Below, in pieces: positions 21,634 through 33,682 of a stretch of 64,000 bases of DNA (the stretch's first letter is position 1; every line of letters begins with the position of its first letter). The translations under genes were made by a program, and so were the position numbers. This DNA is from Ephydatia muelleri. Taxonomy: Eukaryota > Porifera > Demospongiae > Spongillida > Spongillidae. The DNA is taken from contig JABACO010000001.1 in assembly GCA_013339895.1 (NCBI GenBank), positions 34,438,980-34,502,979 of the forward strand, read 5' to 3'. The notes beneath the pieces were generated by a model. That model had not been told where the DNA came from. It saw only the letters and a list, made by a program, of their open reading frames with translations, and did no database searches.

Positions 21634-22860
21634 TCGGGCACCCCCCTCCGTCTCAAGAATGAATACAATTAAACAATGAATACAATTAAAAACGACAATT
21701 AAGTTCATTCGCGCGCGCGTGAAATGCTTGAGCCCCCCCCCCCCCCATGGTCAAAATTGTAATCGTTTTTAATTAACGATAAAGTATTTTCTGTGTGCCA
21801 AACAAAGGTATTGGACCTCAAGCGGACTGGCCCCCCCCCCCCCCCCACCACTTTTCGTATCGGACCTGAAGCGAATTGCCCCCCCCCTCCCCCCCCCCCT
21901 ACTTTTCGTATATCGGACCTGAAGTGGACTGCCCCCCCCCCCACTTTTCGTATGGGGCCACCTTAAGCACCCCCCTCGCTGAAATCCTGGATACGCCACT
22001 TAATACGTACCAACTTCATGTCCGATTTTTCTTACCAACTTCATGTCCCAAAACGGGATGTTCTGTTGGATTAAAAAAAAACCATGGATAGCACCAGGGT
22101 TCGAACAATTTAAACTCAGTAAATCAGGGCAGGGAATCCTTACCAACCAGTGTTCGAAAGTAAGATTTCAGGGTTAGAACAAATACAGTAAATCAGGGCC
22201 CAACTACTACTACGTCGATATTAAAGATTAGTTTAATTTACCATCATCTCGTTACCATCATCTCGTTCTTCTCCTTCAAGTGTTCCTATTTGTATGTGAT
22301 AGAAAGATCTCACTCACATCAACCTAATTGTGCACCACATACCTTGTATCCTCCTCCAAATCGTCAGGAGGTTTGAGGAAGGGATAAGAACGCAATTCAT
22401 TTTGCGATCTTTCCCTTCCTCATGGAACACTTGCTTTGATGGAAGTGCTGTCTGTGATGATACGGTAAGAGTAAAACCAAATTAAAACAAAAACTTACTC
22501 CCTCCTTTTTCATCACTTCAAGGAGAGCAATGTCTAGGCCAAGCTCCTTCAACTTGTCAGGCTGGAGAGCTAGACCCCTTTCCCCTACCTTCCGCCCTGT
22601 TACTATCCGAGCAGTGGCAGTAATGGTGGCCTGACAATAGAGAACTGATACTTAGCATTGCAACCAATTGTGCTAAATCGTTACCATTTGAGTGCCCTCA
22701 AAAGCATTAAACACTTGTATTACATAATTGACTGCAGCTGTTGTAATGAGAAATTATTGTCCTAAGAATGTCATTTATGCACTAAATTTATTGTACTTTG
22801 TACAACATCGGTGGCTGGCGTCGTTGGAGTTTCCAACACCAATGCTACAAATGTAAAAGC
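21382..22860 (-). CDS. Exons of an unrecognised minus-strand gene
   Basis: Several short stretches read as exons with GT/AG borders on the minus strand. Near 22850-22808 is LVLETPTTPATDV. Near 22735-22685 is AVNYVIQVFNAFEGTQM. At 22630-22501 is ATARIVTGRKVGERGLALQP, followed by DKLKELGLDIALLEVMKKEG. Near 22410-22346 is ELRSYPFLKPPDDLEEDTR. Acidic Pro-rich pieces follow near 21520-21480 and 21415-21390. The VTGRK...L.P.KLKEL stretch is faintly like the end of a BEN domain, but I would not name it. A poly-G MITE (21591-22001) sits in one intron. First and last exons are not found. Confidence 0.35.
21591..22001. mobile_element. MITE with hAT-like TIRs and poly-G core
   Basis: Ends CAGTGGCGTATTTAGG and CCTGGATACGCCACT are inverted repeats. 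The inside carries long G or C runs and about three copies of a unit containing CTTTTCGTATCGGACCTGAA. The same internal unit occurs in the element at 25070-25424, so the two belong to one family. Confidence 0.7.
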
Positions 22861-23260
22861 AAGAATTACTCAGAGCATTAATACACACAAACACAAACTA
22901 CCTGTGTCTTTGTAAAGATGCAGCCTTTCTGGCCATCCATTTATTGGGGGGACAAACATGTCCCCCACAATTTGTATCGTTCGGCAGGGGCTATAGTACC
23001 AAACAGGCAGTTCAATTGTACAATATTTTCTTCTAACATCAGACATACCCTCCTTTCTCTAACCTATAAATAAGCCCAGTTGTACGGCTATTGATAGCCT
23101 TAACCTGGGCCTTGGGAGGTGCCCCTGGTCATTCAGGGGCACCCAGAGTGGCTCATGCGGCTTTTGTATAATTTGAACAAACGCCATTCTGAAACAGCAA
23201 ATAACAGATTTAACTCTCTTCTTCATCAGAAAAACAATTTCAGGTGCATTTAGATTTTGT

Positions 23261-25069
<1,809 letters not shown>

Positions 25070-25424
25070 CAGGCCCCTAGCCAGGTCAGGAAATGGGGGA
25101 GTTCGGAAAAGGAATGTGGACCTAACTAGTGGGCGGTGGCTGAGGTGGGTTGCCCGATACGAAAAGGGGAGGGGAGGGGGGGGCAATTCTCGCTTCAGGT
25201 CCGATACGAAAAGTGGGGGGCAGTCCACTTCAGGTCCGATATACGAAAAGTGGGGGGGGAAGGCAATTCGCTTCAGGTCCGATACGAAAAGTGGGGGATA
25301 GCGATGTGAGCTCCCCCATTGGTGTCTGGGGCTTTGTAAGCCGGGACCCGCACCACATAAGCGGACCTTGACCCTTTTGGGGGGGGGGGGGGGGTCGTTC
25401 GAACCCCCCCTGGCTACGGGCTTG
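25070..25424. mobile_element. MITE with hAT-like TIRs (CAGGCCCCTAGCCAGG ... CCTGGCTACGGGCTTG)
   Basis: Terminal inverted repeats about 16 bp long with four mismatches. Three internal copies of the TTCAGGTCCGATACGAAAAG unit, in the orientation opposite to the element at 21591. A poly-G run follows near 25379. Confidence 0.7.
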
Positions 25425-27261
25425 TCATGGCTGACGAAGGTTGTACAAGGTATATGGAAGCTGTTGACGAACCGATTTCTATCGTTTCGACGAACAAACT
25501 GGGCCAAATCGAGGAAAGTCTCGAAGAACACAACAAAAAAACACGTCGAATCAATTATTGATTTTTAATTATAGATTTTTTGTTAATTAAATCAAGGCAT
25601 GATTTCACAGTAAAATCAAGTGCGCTTGATTTGCGCTTGATTTTACTGTCAAATCAATTGCGAATCTATAATTGATTTGACGAGTTTTTTCACTGTAGGA
25701 GTGCAGCATCTATGGTAGCTTTCCAGTTTTGGTGAACGCATCATATTTTGCATTCAATGCTTTCGAACTTAATGGTATGCACAGCAATTCGACTGCCCTG
25801 CTGCGGGCCCGTAACGTCACGTAAATTCATTTGTAACCCTGACGTGACGGATTACGTTGGATTCAGGCTCACCTACCCGCGTTCGGACCGATTACTCACG
25901 AACAGTATTGCGGGCCGTGATATTCATCCGCGCGAGTACGTGAACAATACCGCGAGCTTACGTTGTTTCATCGTGATTTCTCTCGTCCCCACTGTAGTTG
26001 TCATTCAAATGTGTCGTTAATTAATTAATTTAAGGTTTATCAAAATCAATAAACAGCATCCAACTAGCCCCGCCCCAGTCACTGAACTCATTATTAATAG
26101 TTAAATGATGTTTAATTTGAATACACATATAACTTGGAAAAGCATGTATGCATAAGAATTGTACATTCAGGCCTGCGTGACTTCAGAAGGATGACCTAAG
26201 ATAGGATTAAAAAGTAAACAACATAAACAGGCATCAAATAATGTCAGCTTACGATTCCAATTTTCTTCTTTTTGCTCTCTGTATTAAAACAATAACACAT
26301 CATACGAATAGACCTATTGAAATACATTCTCAAATCCAACCTGCTATATCCGTATGATGTCCTCGAACGCCTGCAGAACACTAAGCACCACAATGTAATG
26401 TTGAATGCTACACAAATGACTTACCAGATAACTTGATACGCTCATTACATTGCCATTGTTCGGATCAGGGAGTACGGAAGCAGTGTGGTTTAGGAGAATG
26501 TATACTAACCTTGATTGGCGTAAGACGCGTCACACTGCTGCTAATACATGTAGAACACAAACCATAATAAAAATACCAACATACAGTGTGGTATCCATTT
26601 GAAAATCCTATCCGACGACAATTTGGCTACTAAAGTACACTTCTCTTACCTAGAAGACGTTGTCAACAACTGAGACTTAAACTGAAAAATGAAGCGAAAC
26701 GTTAATAAAGACATAGTAACTAGAATAAGGATCGGGCTAACCTTATTGCTCCTAATACAGCTACACTGTACTCGTGCCAGCCTAAATTCACCATTGGAAA
26801 TATACTGGCTACATCCACCCCTTTTTTTTTAACCGCCAAAAAAGATTAGGTCACGTGAGGGATAATTATTTTATAAATTTAAAATTGGACTTGTACATGT
26901 CACAGGCGGCTCTACATGCCACTTGTCATTGTTGTCAATGTGCTCTATAAAACTACAAGATGAGACTATTCGATTAACCGACATTGTATCAGCGAGCGCA
27001 CTAATATATACCATCTCCTTATCTTATATCACTAGTAACGTTCACCGGCCCATCGGTCCGATACCGTCACTAGATTACCCACCGTGAAAATGAAAATGAA
27101 AGAGTCTAGGAAGCATATATGAGTTTCAAGCCATTTGCCTTTGATAGTACCAAAAGTATATATACATGAAGTGCGTACGGTACGGACCGGGTATGTCATT
27201 AATTGCTTAATCTATAATAAGTTCTAATTCAAGCGCACCATCAAATGCGGCAGTCACGCAA
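25425..27261. other. Region without recognisable gene; contains a short inverted repeat
   Basis: A hairpin at about 25609-25652 (CAGTAAAATCAAG and CTTGATTTTACTG). A 44-codon frame at 25427-25561 starts MADEGCTRYMEAVDE and abuts the MITE end, without known similarity. The remainder is AT-rich and includes the 5' flank of the retrotransposon. Confidence 0.5.
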
Positions 27262-30200
27262 ATGTCGTCTTCATCATCGCAGTCGTTGGCTTCTACTTCA
27301 GGTATTGTCACTACTCTTTCACCGCATTCATCGGCATCCTTGCCACCGCAACCACAACCACCGCAACCACTCCCGCAGCTTCCGCCGGAACCACCTCCAT
27401 CTAAACTTTTCATTTCTAAAGGTATGCCTTGCATTGTCCAGGGTTGCTCTGAGCGCGTAGCCCCCACTATGTGGAAGGCACACATGGCCAATCATGCTAA
27501 AGGCCTCTTTGTTGGGGAAGTACCTGCTGCATGGTTACGGGATAACCAGTTGCAAATTTGTGACATGTGCTCCGACCTTGTTGCTATTTCCCAACTTCCC
27601 ATTCATCAGCAGTCATGTCGGGCTAATCAGTTAAAAAACACGGACGTGGAGTCTATGTTGGTAGACTCACAGGTTCAGCCAGCTGATCTTCCCTCATTTG
27701 AAGAAATATGTGGTCTCAGATGTCCCACTTTGCGTTTTATACCACATAGAGCAAAGCCATCATTCGCTCGTGTTCTGTCTTCTGTGTTATTTGATATTAT
27801 ATTACAGAATTCAGTAACAGCATGGAAGAAGCTGTTCATGTTGCCGAAATGTGTCCTCCCTACGGCAAAACGTGCAGGTCGCCACAACCACCCTGTTTCC
27901 ATTGAGCTATTATGTGATCTCTGGTCCAAAGGTCATCTAAGTCAGTTGTGGCAGCGTGCTATGTCACGAGGATCATCCCCCAGATCTTTGGTTGATAGAA
28001 AGAAGGACTCTGGCCAGCTACAGGTGTCTCATGCTGTCTCCTTGTCTCAAGATGGTCTGTTTGGCAAAGCATGTAATGTTTTAGTTTCCTGTGGTATTGC
28101 TCCGAATTCGGATGAAACATGGAACCTACTTGTGTCCAAGCATCCTAAAAGTGATTGTCCATCTGTTCCTGGTTTACCTCAGAATGATGTCTCCTTACCA
28201 TCTAGCTTAAATCTTATGGCAATCTTGCGTTCATTTCCCAAGCTGTCAGCCGCTGGCCCTTCGGGTCTTCGCATTCAGCATTTAATTGATGCAGCGGAAA
28301 TTACTTTGCAAACACCTATTCTCCATTTGTTGAGGAAAGTTATCAACATCCTGGCTAGTGGGAAAGCTCCTGTAGATGTTTCAATCTTTCTTGCTGGTGG
28401 CAATTTAACAGCATTACAGAAATCTAAACCTGGTTGCCCCTTAGATGTGCGTCCCATTGCAGTGGGAGAGGCTCTTCGTCGCTTAGTGGGGAAGTGCCTG
28501 TGTTCCATGTTGAAAAGTAAAGCAGCTGAGTTTTTTGATCCACTCCAACGGGGGGTTGCTTGTGCTGCAGGGGCGGAGAAAATTGCCCATGGTCTTAGAG
28601 GCTGCATGGATGAGAACTGGCAAGCTGAAGGTTTTACAGTGCTGAAGATAGACTTAGTGAATGCCTTTAATTTGGTAAGCCGCCATGCTCTTTTGTCAGA
28701 ATGCAGTACACACTTCCCAGAGCTACTCCCGTGGGTTAGTTGGTGTTACAGCCGGCACCCTGTGCTGTGGCACACCTTAGGCAATTTAACTTCTCAATCA
28801 GGTGTGCAGCAAGGAGACCCACTGGGCCCCTTGCTTTTCTCCCTCGTTCTCAATGTTGTGGTCAAAGCGATTGCCACTCATCCTGAATGCAGTGACCTTT
28901 CCTATCACGTGTGGTACCTTGATGACGGTGTTCTTGCGGGCCCAAGTTTACATGTTAGGAAAGCACTCAGCTTGCTCATTGAGCTTGGCCCCCCACTTGG
29001 CCTTCATGTGAACATCAAGAAGTGTGAGGTTTTTAGCAGTGGGTGTTTGTCTCATTTCCCAATGGAGATGAAACAGTCCAGCAAACCCAATCTTGAGATC
29101 TTGGGAATACCTATTGGTGACTCTGTCTTTTGTAGGGCTGTCCTGGATAGGAAAAGGTCTGAGGCAGGTGTTCTACTTAAGAGACTGGAAGATGTTGGTG
29201 AAGTCGACCCCCAAGTGGCTCTCGTACTCCTCCGGCTTTGTGGTGGTTACTGTAAGCTTGTCCATCTTGCTCGAGCCGTACCCCCTTCTTTCTCTCAGTC
29301 TGTTCTGCAGTTATTTGATCAAGATGTTCAAAAATGTTTCACTTCTTGCACAGGGGTGCATCCTTCCATTGCTGCATGGAAGCAGGCCCAGCTGAGCCTC
29401 AGCCGAGGAGGTCTTGGGCTGCGTTCCCTGTCTCATCATGCACCAGCAGCCTTTATTGCATCGTTATGTTTCTCTGGCCTGGGTTCAATTTCTCATGTAC
29501 ACCTCCTCCAGTCCTTGGAGATATTTAATTCTTCAGTTCATCAGTCGGACAACATACAGATCGGATCCGTACTGGAAAAGTTACCTTCTCAGAAGACTCT
29601 TTCCAGTATATTGGACGATAATTTATTCCGAGTTCTCCAGGGTTCTCTGTCGATTGCTGACAGAGCTCGTCTCTTATCAGCATCCTCCCCACATGCATCC
29701 TCATGGCTGACGGTTACCCCATCTGAAGGCCAAGGCTTACATTTAGACCCTCCAGTATTTCAGACAGCACTGAAGTGGTGGTTAGGGCTTGATACAGCTG
29801 AGGGTTCTATTTGTGCACTCTGCCCAGATAAAATGTTGGATCCCCTAGGGCATCATGCCACTACTTGTAAACGTGGTGGGGATGTAGTTTTCCGCCACAA
29901 CAAGTTGCGGGACATATTGGCAGAAACATGTAGGCGAGCCCACTTAAGTGTTCAAGTAGAAGCTGGCTGCAACCTTACACCAGATCACAGCCACTCTCGT
30001 CCTGCAGATGTCCTCATTTCCAACTGGGTTCTGGGGAAAACGGCTGCCTGCGACATATCAGTTACCTCTCCGCTGAACTCAAACATTATGTCTGAAGCAG
30101 GAGTAACTGCTGGAGCAGCAGCGCAAGCCACTGAGCTCAGAAAGCATGAGGCCAACGATGTGAAGTGCAGCGAGTTAGGTTGGTTATGTATCCCTCTTGT

Positions 30201-30393
30201 GGTTGAGTCATATGGCGCATGGGGGAAAGAGGCTATGGAGTCATTTTCGAGTCTAGCCTCTCGCCTAGCCATAACATCATCAAGGCCCAAGTCTGCCGTT
30301 CTATCAGAGCTGTATGGCCGGCTCAATCTGAACCTTGTAAGGGCTAATATGAGGGCTATAATGTCCAGATATTGCCCTCAAGATTATTTCTGA
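27262..30393 (+). CDS. Non-LTR retrotransposon ORF: zinc fingers, reverse transcriptase and restriction-like endonuclease (RLE clade, R2/NeSL-like)
   Basis: One uninterrupted frame of 1043 residues. A low-complexity Ser/Pro start is followed by a C2H2 finger (about 57-78, CIVQGCSERVAPTMWKAHMA) and a second Cys-rich finger (about 101-120). The reverse transcriptase spans about 300-620, with KIDLVNAF near 460, GVQQGDPLGPLLFSLVLN near 515 and YLDDG near 552. A C-terminal zinc knuckle (CALCPDKMLDPLGHHATTC, about 850-868) precedes a PD-(D/E)XK-like endonuclease (RPADVLI then AACDISVTSP, about 913-935). No N-terminal APE endonuclease is present, which is the rule in the RLE group. All catalytic motifs look intact, so the copy may be young. 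The poly-Pro stretch could hide a different true start. Clade within the RLE group is not settled. Confidence 0.85.
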   Translation: MSSSSSQSLASTSGIVTTLSPHSSASLPPQPQPPQPLPQLPPEPPPSKLFISKGMPCIVQGCSERVAPTMWKAHMANHAKGLFVGEVPAAWLRDNQLQICDMCSDLVAISQLPIHQQSCRANQLKNTDVESMLVDSQVQPADLPSFEEICGLRCPTLRFIPHRAKPSFARVLSSVLFDIILQNSVTAWKKLFMLPKCVLPTAKRAGRHNHPVSIELLCDLWSKGHLSQLWQRAMSRGSSPRSLVDRKKDSGQLQVSHAVSLSQDGLFGKACNVLVSCGIAPNSDETWNLLVSKHPKSDCPSVPGLPQNDVSLPSSLNLMAILRSFPKLSAAGPSGLRIQHLIDAAEITLQTPILHLLRKVINILASGKAPVDVSIFLAGGNLTALQKSKPGCPLDVRPIAVGEALRRLVGKCLCSMLKSKAAEFFDPLQRGVACAAGAEKIAHGLRGCMDENWQAEGFTVLKIDLVNAFNLVSRHALLSECSTHFPELLPWVSWCYSRHPVLWHTLGNLTSQSGVQQGDPLGPLLFSLVLNVVVKAIATHPECSDLSYHVWYLDDGVLAGPSLHVRKALSLLIELGPPLGLHVNIKKCEVFSSGCLSHFPMEMKQSSKPNLEILGIPIGDSVFCRAVLDRKRSEAGVLLKRLEDVGEVDPQVALVLLRLCGGYCKLVHLARAVPPSFSQSVLQLFDQDVQKCFTSCTGVHPSIAAWKQAQLSLSRGGLGLRSLSHHAPAAFIASLCFSGLGSISHVHLLQSLEIFNSSVHQSDNIQIGSVLEKLPSQKTLSSILDDNLFRVLQGSLSIADRARLLSASSPHASSWLTVTPSEGQGLHLDPPVFQTALKWWLGLDTAEGSICALCPDKMLDPLGHHATTCKRGGDVVFRHNKLRDILAETCRRAHLSVQVEAGCNLTPDHSHSRPADVLISNWVLGKTAACDISVTSPLNSNIMSEAGVTAGAAAQATELRKHEANDVKCSELGWLCIPLVVESYGAWGKEAMESFSSLASRLAITSSRPKSAVLSELYGRLNLNLVRANMRAIMSRYCPQDYF

Positions 30394-32214
30394 AGTGTTA
30401 TTTAGTTTTGGTCATGTTTTTGTTTGTTTTGCATGTCCTATAATTGTATTCAAAAATAATATCATTTATACTATACGTGCACAACTGATATCGATATCTG
30501 CATGCAATCCGTGCATATACATAATTATATCGGTATTATATCCGTATTCATTATTTTATATTTTATTTACAAAATGTACTGTCCAAGATTCAGTTGTTAT
30601 ACTTAATTCGATAGCCAAATACACCTGATGTACGTGAAAATTGAAATTGTCCTCAGTAATAACATTGTAGCACACAATTACAAGCAAGGCAAATATGAAC
30701 TATACATATATGTAGCACTACTATATATATAATAATCATTATTATATATATTAAGCTAGTGTACTGTGTCTGTGAATTGAGCATGACAGCTACGACCTAG
30801 GCATGCATGGGATACGATGAACTTGAGTTGAACATTGAATGGTGATATGACGCTTTTATTAATTAGCTGACAGCCCCATGCAACATGCACCAAAGCAACT
30901 ACATATGTACAGCACCGCCGATACAATAATCATAATAATTATGATGCAGTTATACGATAATTGGCTCTGCTGCTTATATATAAGCATCGATATCTCGATG
31001 AATGATGCAAGGCACGGGCAGTGGCCTAGCCCGAGAAGCATGCAGTTCCAATAATAAGGAACGACATTAGCTGATGGACGTCATGTATTCGCAACCAAAA
31101 TCTATTCCTAGTCCCGATGTTTACATGCCACGCCCCCGTCTGCAAACTGTGATCGTAACTTAATATATAAACTAGAGAGCGAAGTGTTCACCCGCTCAAT
31201 GATGTTAAGGCAATTTTTTGCTGGCCGTAAAATTAAATCATCATATTTTTGTCCACTTTGGTAACGTACTGTTCACACACTTTGACTTGCTAGGGCGACT
31301 TAAGCATTGTATGATAATGCATCGAGGTTTTTTGATGTTCTAGGAAAAATTGGTGTCATAGCAACGAAGTACGCGCGTGCTGCAACAATTTGTATTGTAC
31401 TTGTTTATTTCACTGTTCTGCATAACGCGGATGTTTAAACCAATGTTTTTATTACTTTTTTACACATAGATGCAAAGGAATTATTCAGTGCTATGAGAAA
31501 TCATGTGGTGTGGCGTACCTAGACGTATGCGTCTCTTGAAAAGATGAAAAGTTGTACTTTCTTTATACACGGAGTGCATTTCATTGCAGTTTAAATTTCA
31601 TTATATTACTATTTGGTAATGAAACCTACCATTCCACTCGAAATTGGAAACTTCAAGCCGTCTTGAATCGTACTGTATTGGTGTTTGACAGTTTTAGAAC
31701 CGTTCATACGTCCGCACAATAAAATATAAAATTGAGGTTCTTTCAGGGCGGCCATTCATGCGGCCGGTAACTAGGGGGTGTGGCCTTGTATATACGTAAC
31801 AACCAATCACTATTCCGGGCGGCATCTACCCGCGGCTGCTGCAGTATCTGTCAGTGTAAAGCAGAAATTTTGGCAGATCGTGAAAGGTAACTGAAGTTCA
31901 ATATAAGCGTGTGTGTTTGGTTTGAAAGTATAGTTATCTTGCTATTACAACATGCAAACTCGGCGCGCTAGCTAGGGGACCATGCATGTACACACGCATC
32001 AAGATTTCAATACGAATTATGAGACACTCATTATTAATAATGGCAGCATGAAAACTGAATCAACTTCATGTTGATGGATTCATTCAATCATACAACTGCA
32101 CATGAACAAATACTGTAATCATAGCTAACACATAATAATATCTTCTGGAGCATTCTTGATCATTGCGCAGCTCTAGAAATGAAAGATTCAAATATGGATG
32201 TCACACATGTTGTT
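30394..32214. other. 3' flank of the retrotransposon and intergenic DNA
   Basis: AT-rich, no recognisable exon. Near 31870-31890 a possible non-coding exon end (GTGAAAG|GTAACTG) could belong to the gene whose frame opens at 33683. Speculative. Confidence 0.4.
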
Positions 32215-33590
32215 GGTTGTAGAGTGTACGAGGGGTAAGTTTGAAGGGGAAAGGGTGTGTAGAGGGAGTGTGTGTAGAGGGTAGTGGTGTGTAGATGGGG
32301 AGTGGTGGTAAGAGGGGAGTGGTGTGTAGAGGGGAGTGGTGTGTAAGGGGCGTGTGGTGGGTTGTGGTAGAGGGGAGTGGGGGAGGGAGTGGTGTAGAGG
32401 GGAGTTGTACAGTGGGTGTAGAGGGGAGTGGATGGTGTACGAGGGGCGTGGAGTGGTTGTTGTAGAGGGAGGGTGGTGTTAGGGGAGTGTGTGTAGAGGG
32501 AGTGGGTGTGTAGGGGGGTGTGTAGTGGTGGTAGAGGAGTGGTGTGAGGGGAGTGGTGTGTAGAGTGGGGTGGTGTGTTAGAGGGGTGGTGTGGTGTCGC
32601 GGCTGGTGTGTCGCGGGCGTGGTGTGTCGCGGGGCGTGGTGTGTCGCGGGCGTGGTGTGTCGCGGGCGTGGTGTTCGCGGGGCGTGGTGTGTGGGGCGTG
32701 TTGTCGCGGTTGTGTCCGGGGCGTGGTGTGTCGCGGGGCGTGTTTGTCCGGCGTGGTGGGTCGCGCCGTGGTGTGTCGCGGGCGTGCTGTGTCGCGGGCG
32801 TGTGTGTCGCGGGCGTGCTGTGTCCCGGGGCTGGTGTGTCGCGGGGCGTGTGTGTCCGGGGCGTGTGTGTCGCGGGCGTGGTGTGTCGCGGGCGTGGTGT
32901 GTCGCGGGCGTGCTCTGTCGCGGGGCGTGGTGTCGCGGGCGTCGCGGCTGGTGTGTCGCGGGGCGTGGTGTGTCGCGGCTGTGTGTCGCGGGCGTGGTGT
33001 GTCGTCGGGCGTGGTGTGTCGCGGGCGTGGTGTGTCGCGGGGCGTGGTTGTCGCGGGGCGTGGTGTGTCGCGGCCGTGGTGTGTCGCGGGCGTGGTGTGT
33101 CGCGGGCGTGTTGTGTCGCGGGCGTGCTGTGTCCCGGGGCGTGGTGTGTCGCGGGGCGTGTTGTGTCCCGGGGCGTGGTGTGTCGCGCGGCGTGTTGTCG
33201 CGGGCGTGCTGTGTCGCGGGGCGTGTCGTGTCGCGGGCGTGCTGTGTCCCGGGCGTGGTGTGTCGCGGGGCGTGTTGTCCCGGGGCGTGGTGTGTCGCGG
33301 GCGTGGTGTTTCGCGGGGCTGGTGTGTCGCGGCGTGCTCTGTCGCGGGCGTGGTGTGTCGCGGGGCGTGGTGTGTCGCGGCGTGTGTCGCGGCGTGTGTG
33401 TCGCGGGGCGTGGTGTGCGCGGGGCGTGGTGTGTCCGGGCGTGTGTGTGTCGCGGGTGGTGTGTCGCGGGGCGTGGTGTGTCGAGGGGAGTGGTGTAGGG
33501 AGTGTGTGTAGAGGGGGTGGTGTGTAGAGGGGTGTTGTGTGAGGTGGTGTGTAGGGGAGTGTAGAGGGAGTGTTGTGTATCAATGCTAAA
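32215..33590. repeat. Nested GC-rich minisatellite (outer GTAGAGGGGAGTGGTGT, inner GCGGGGCGTGGTGTGTC)
   Basis: A 17-bp-type unit with two sequence classes. The outer AGAGGGGAGTG class flanks both sides (32215-32590 and 33480-33590). The inner CGCGGGGCGTG class fills 32590-33480 in about 55 copies. The frequent one-base length changes in G runs break any frame, and the CpG-rich inner core contrasts with the AT-rich surroundings. Confidence 0.9.
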
Positions 33591-33682
33591 ATATTTTATG
33601 CATGCAAAAGAGGTTAAGTATAAAATTTTACATTTTACATTTTATTTGAACTTATATGTAACATCGTTAAAGAAAGTTCAAC

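Noticed and set aside
25427-25561. 44-residue frame MADEGCTRYMEAVDE...
   Set aside because: Abuts a MITE end and has no similarity; too short to support as a gene.
27207-27491. Minus-strand Gly/Cys-rich frame
   Set aside because: Opposite-strand shadow of the retrotransposon N-terminus.
32201-33583. 460-residue His/Thr/Pro protein and Arg/Gly/Val-rich frames
   Set aside because: Six-frame artefacts of the 17-bp GC-rich minisatellite.
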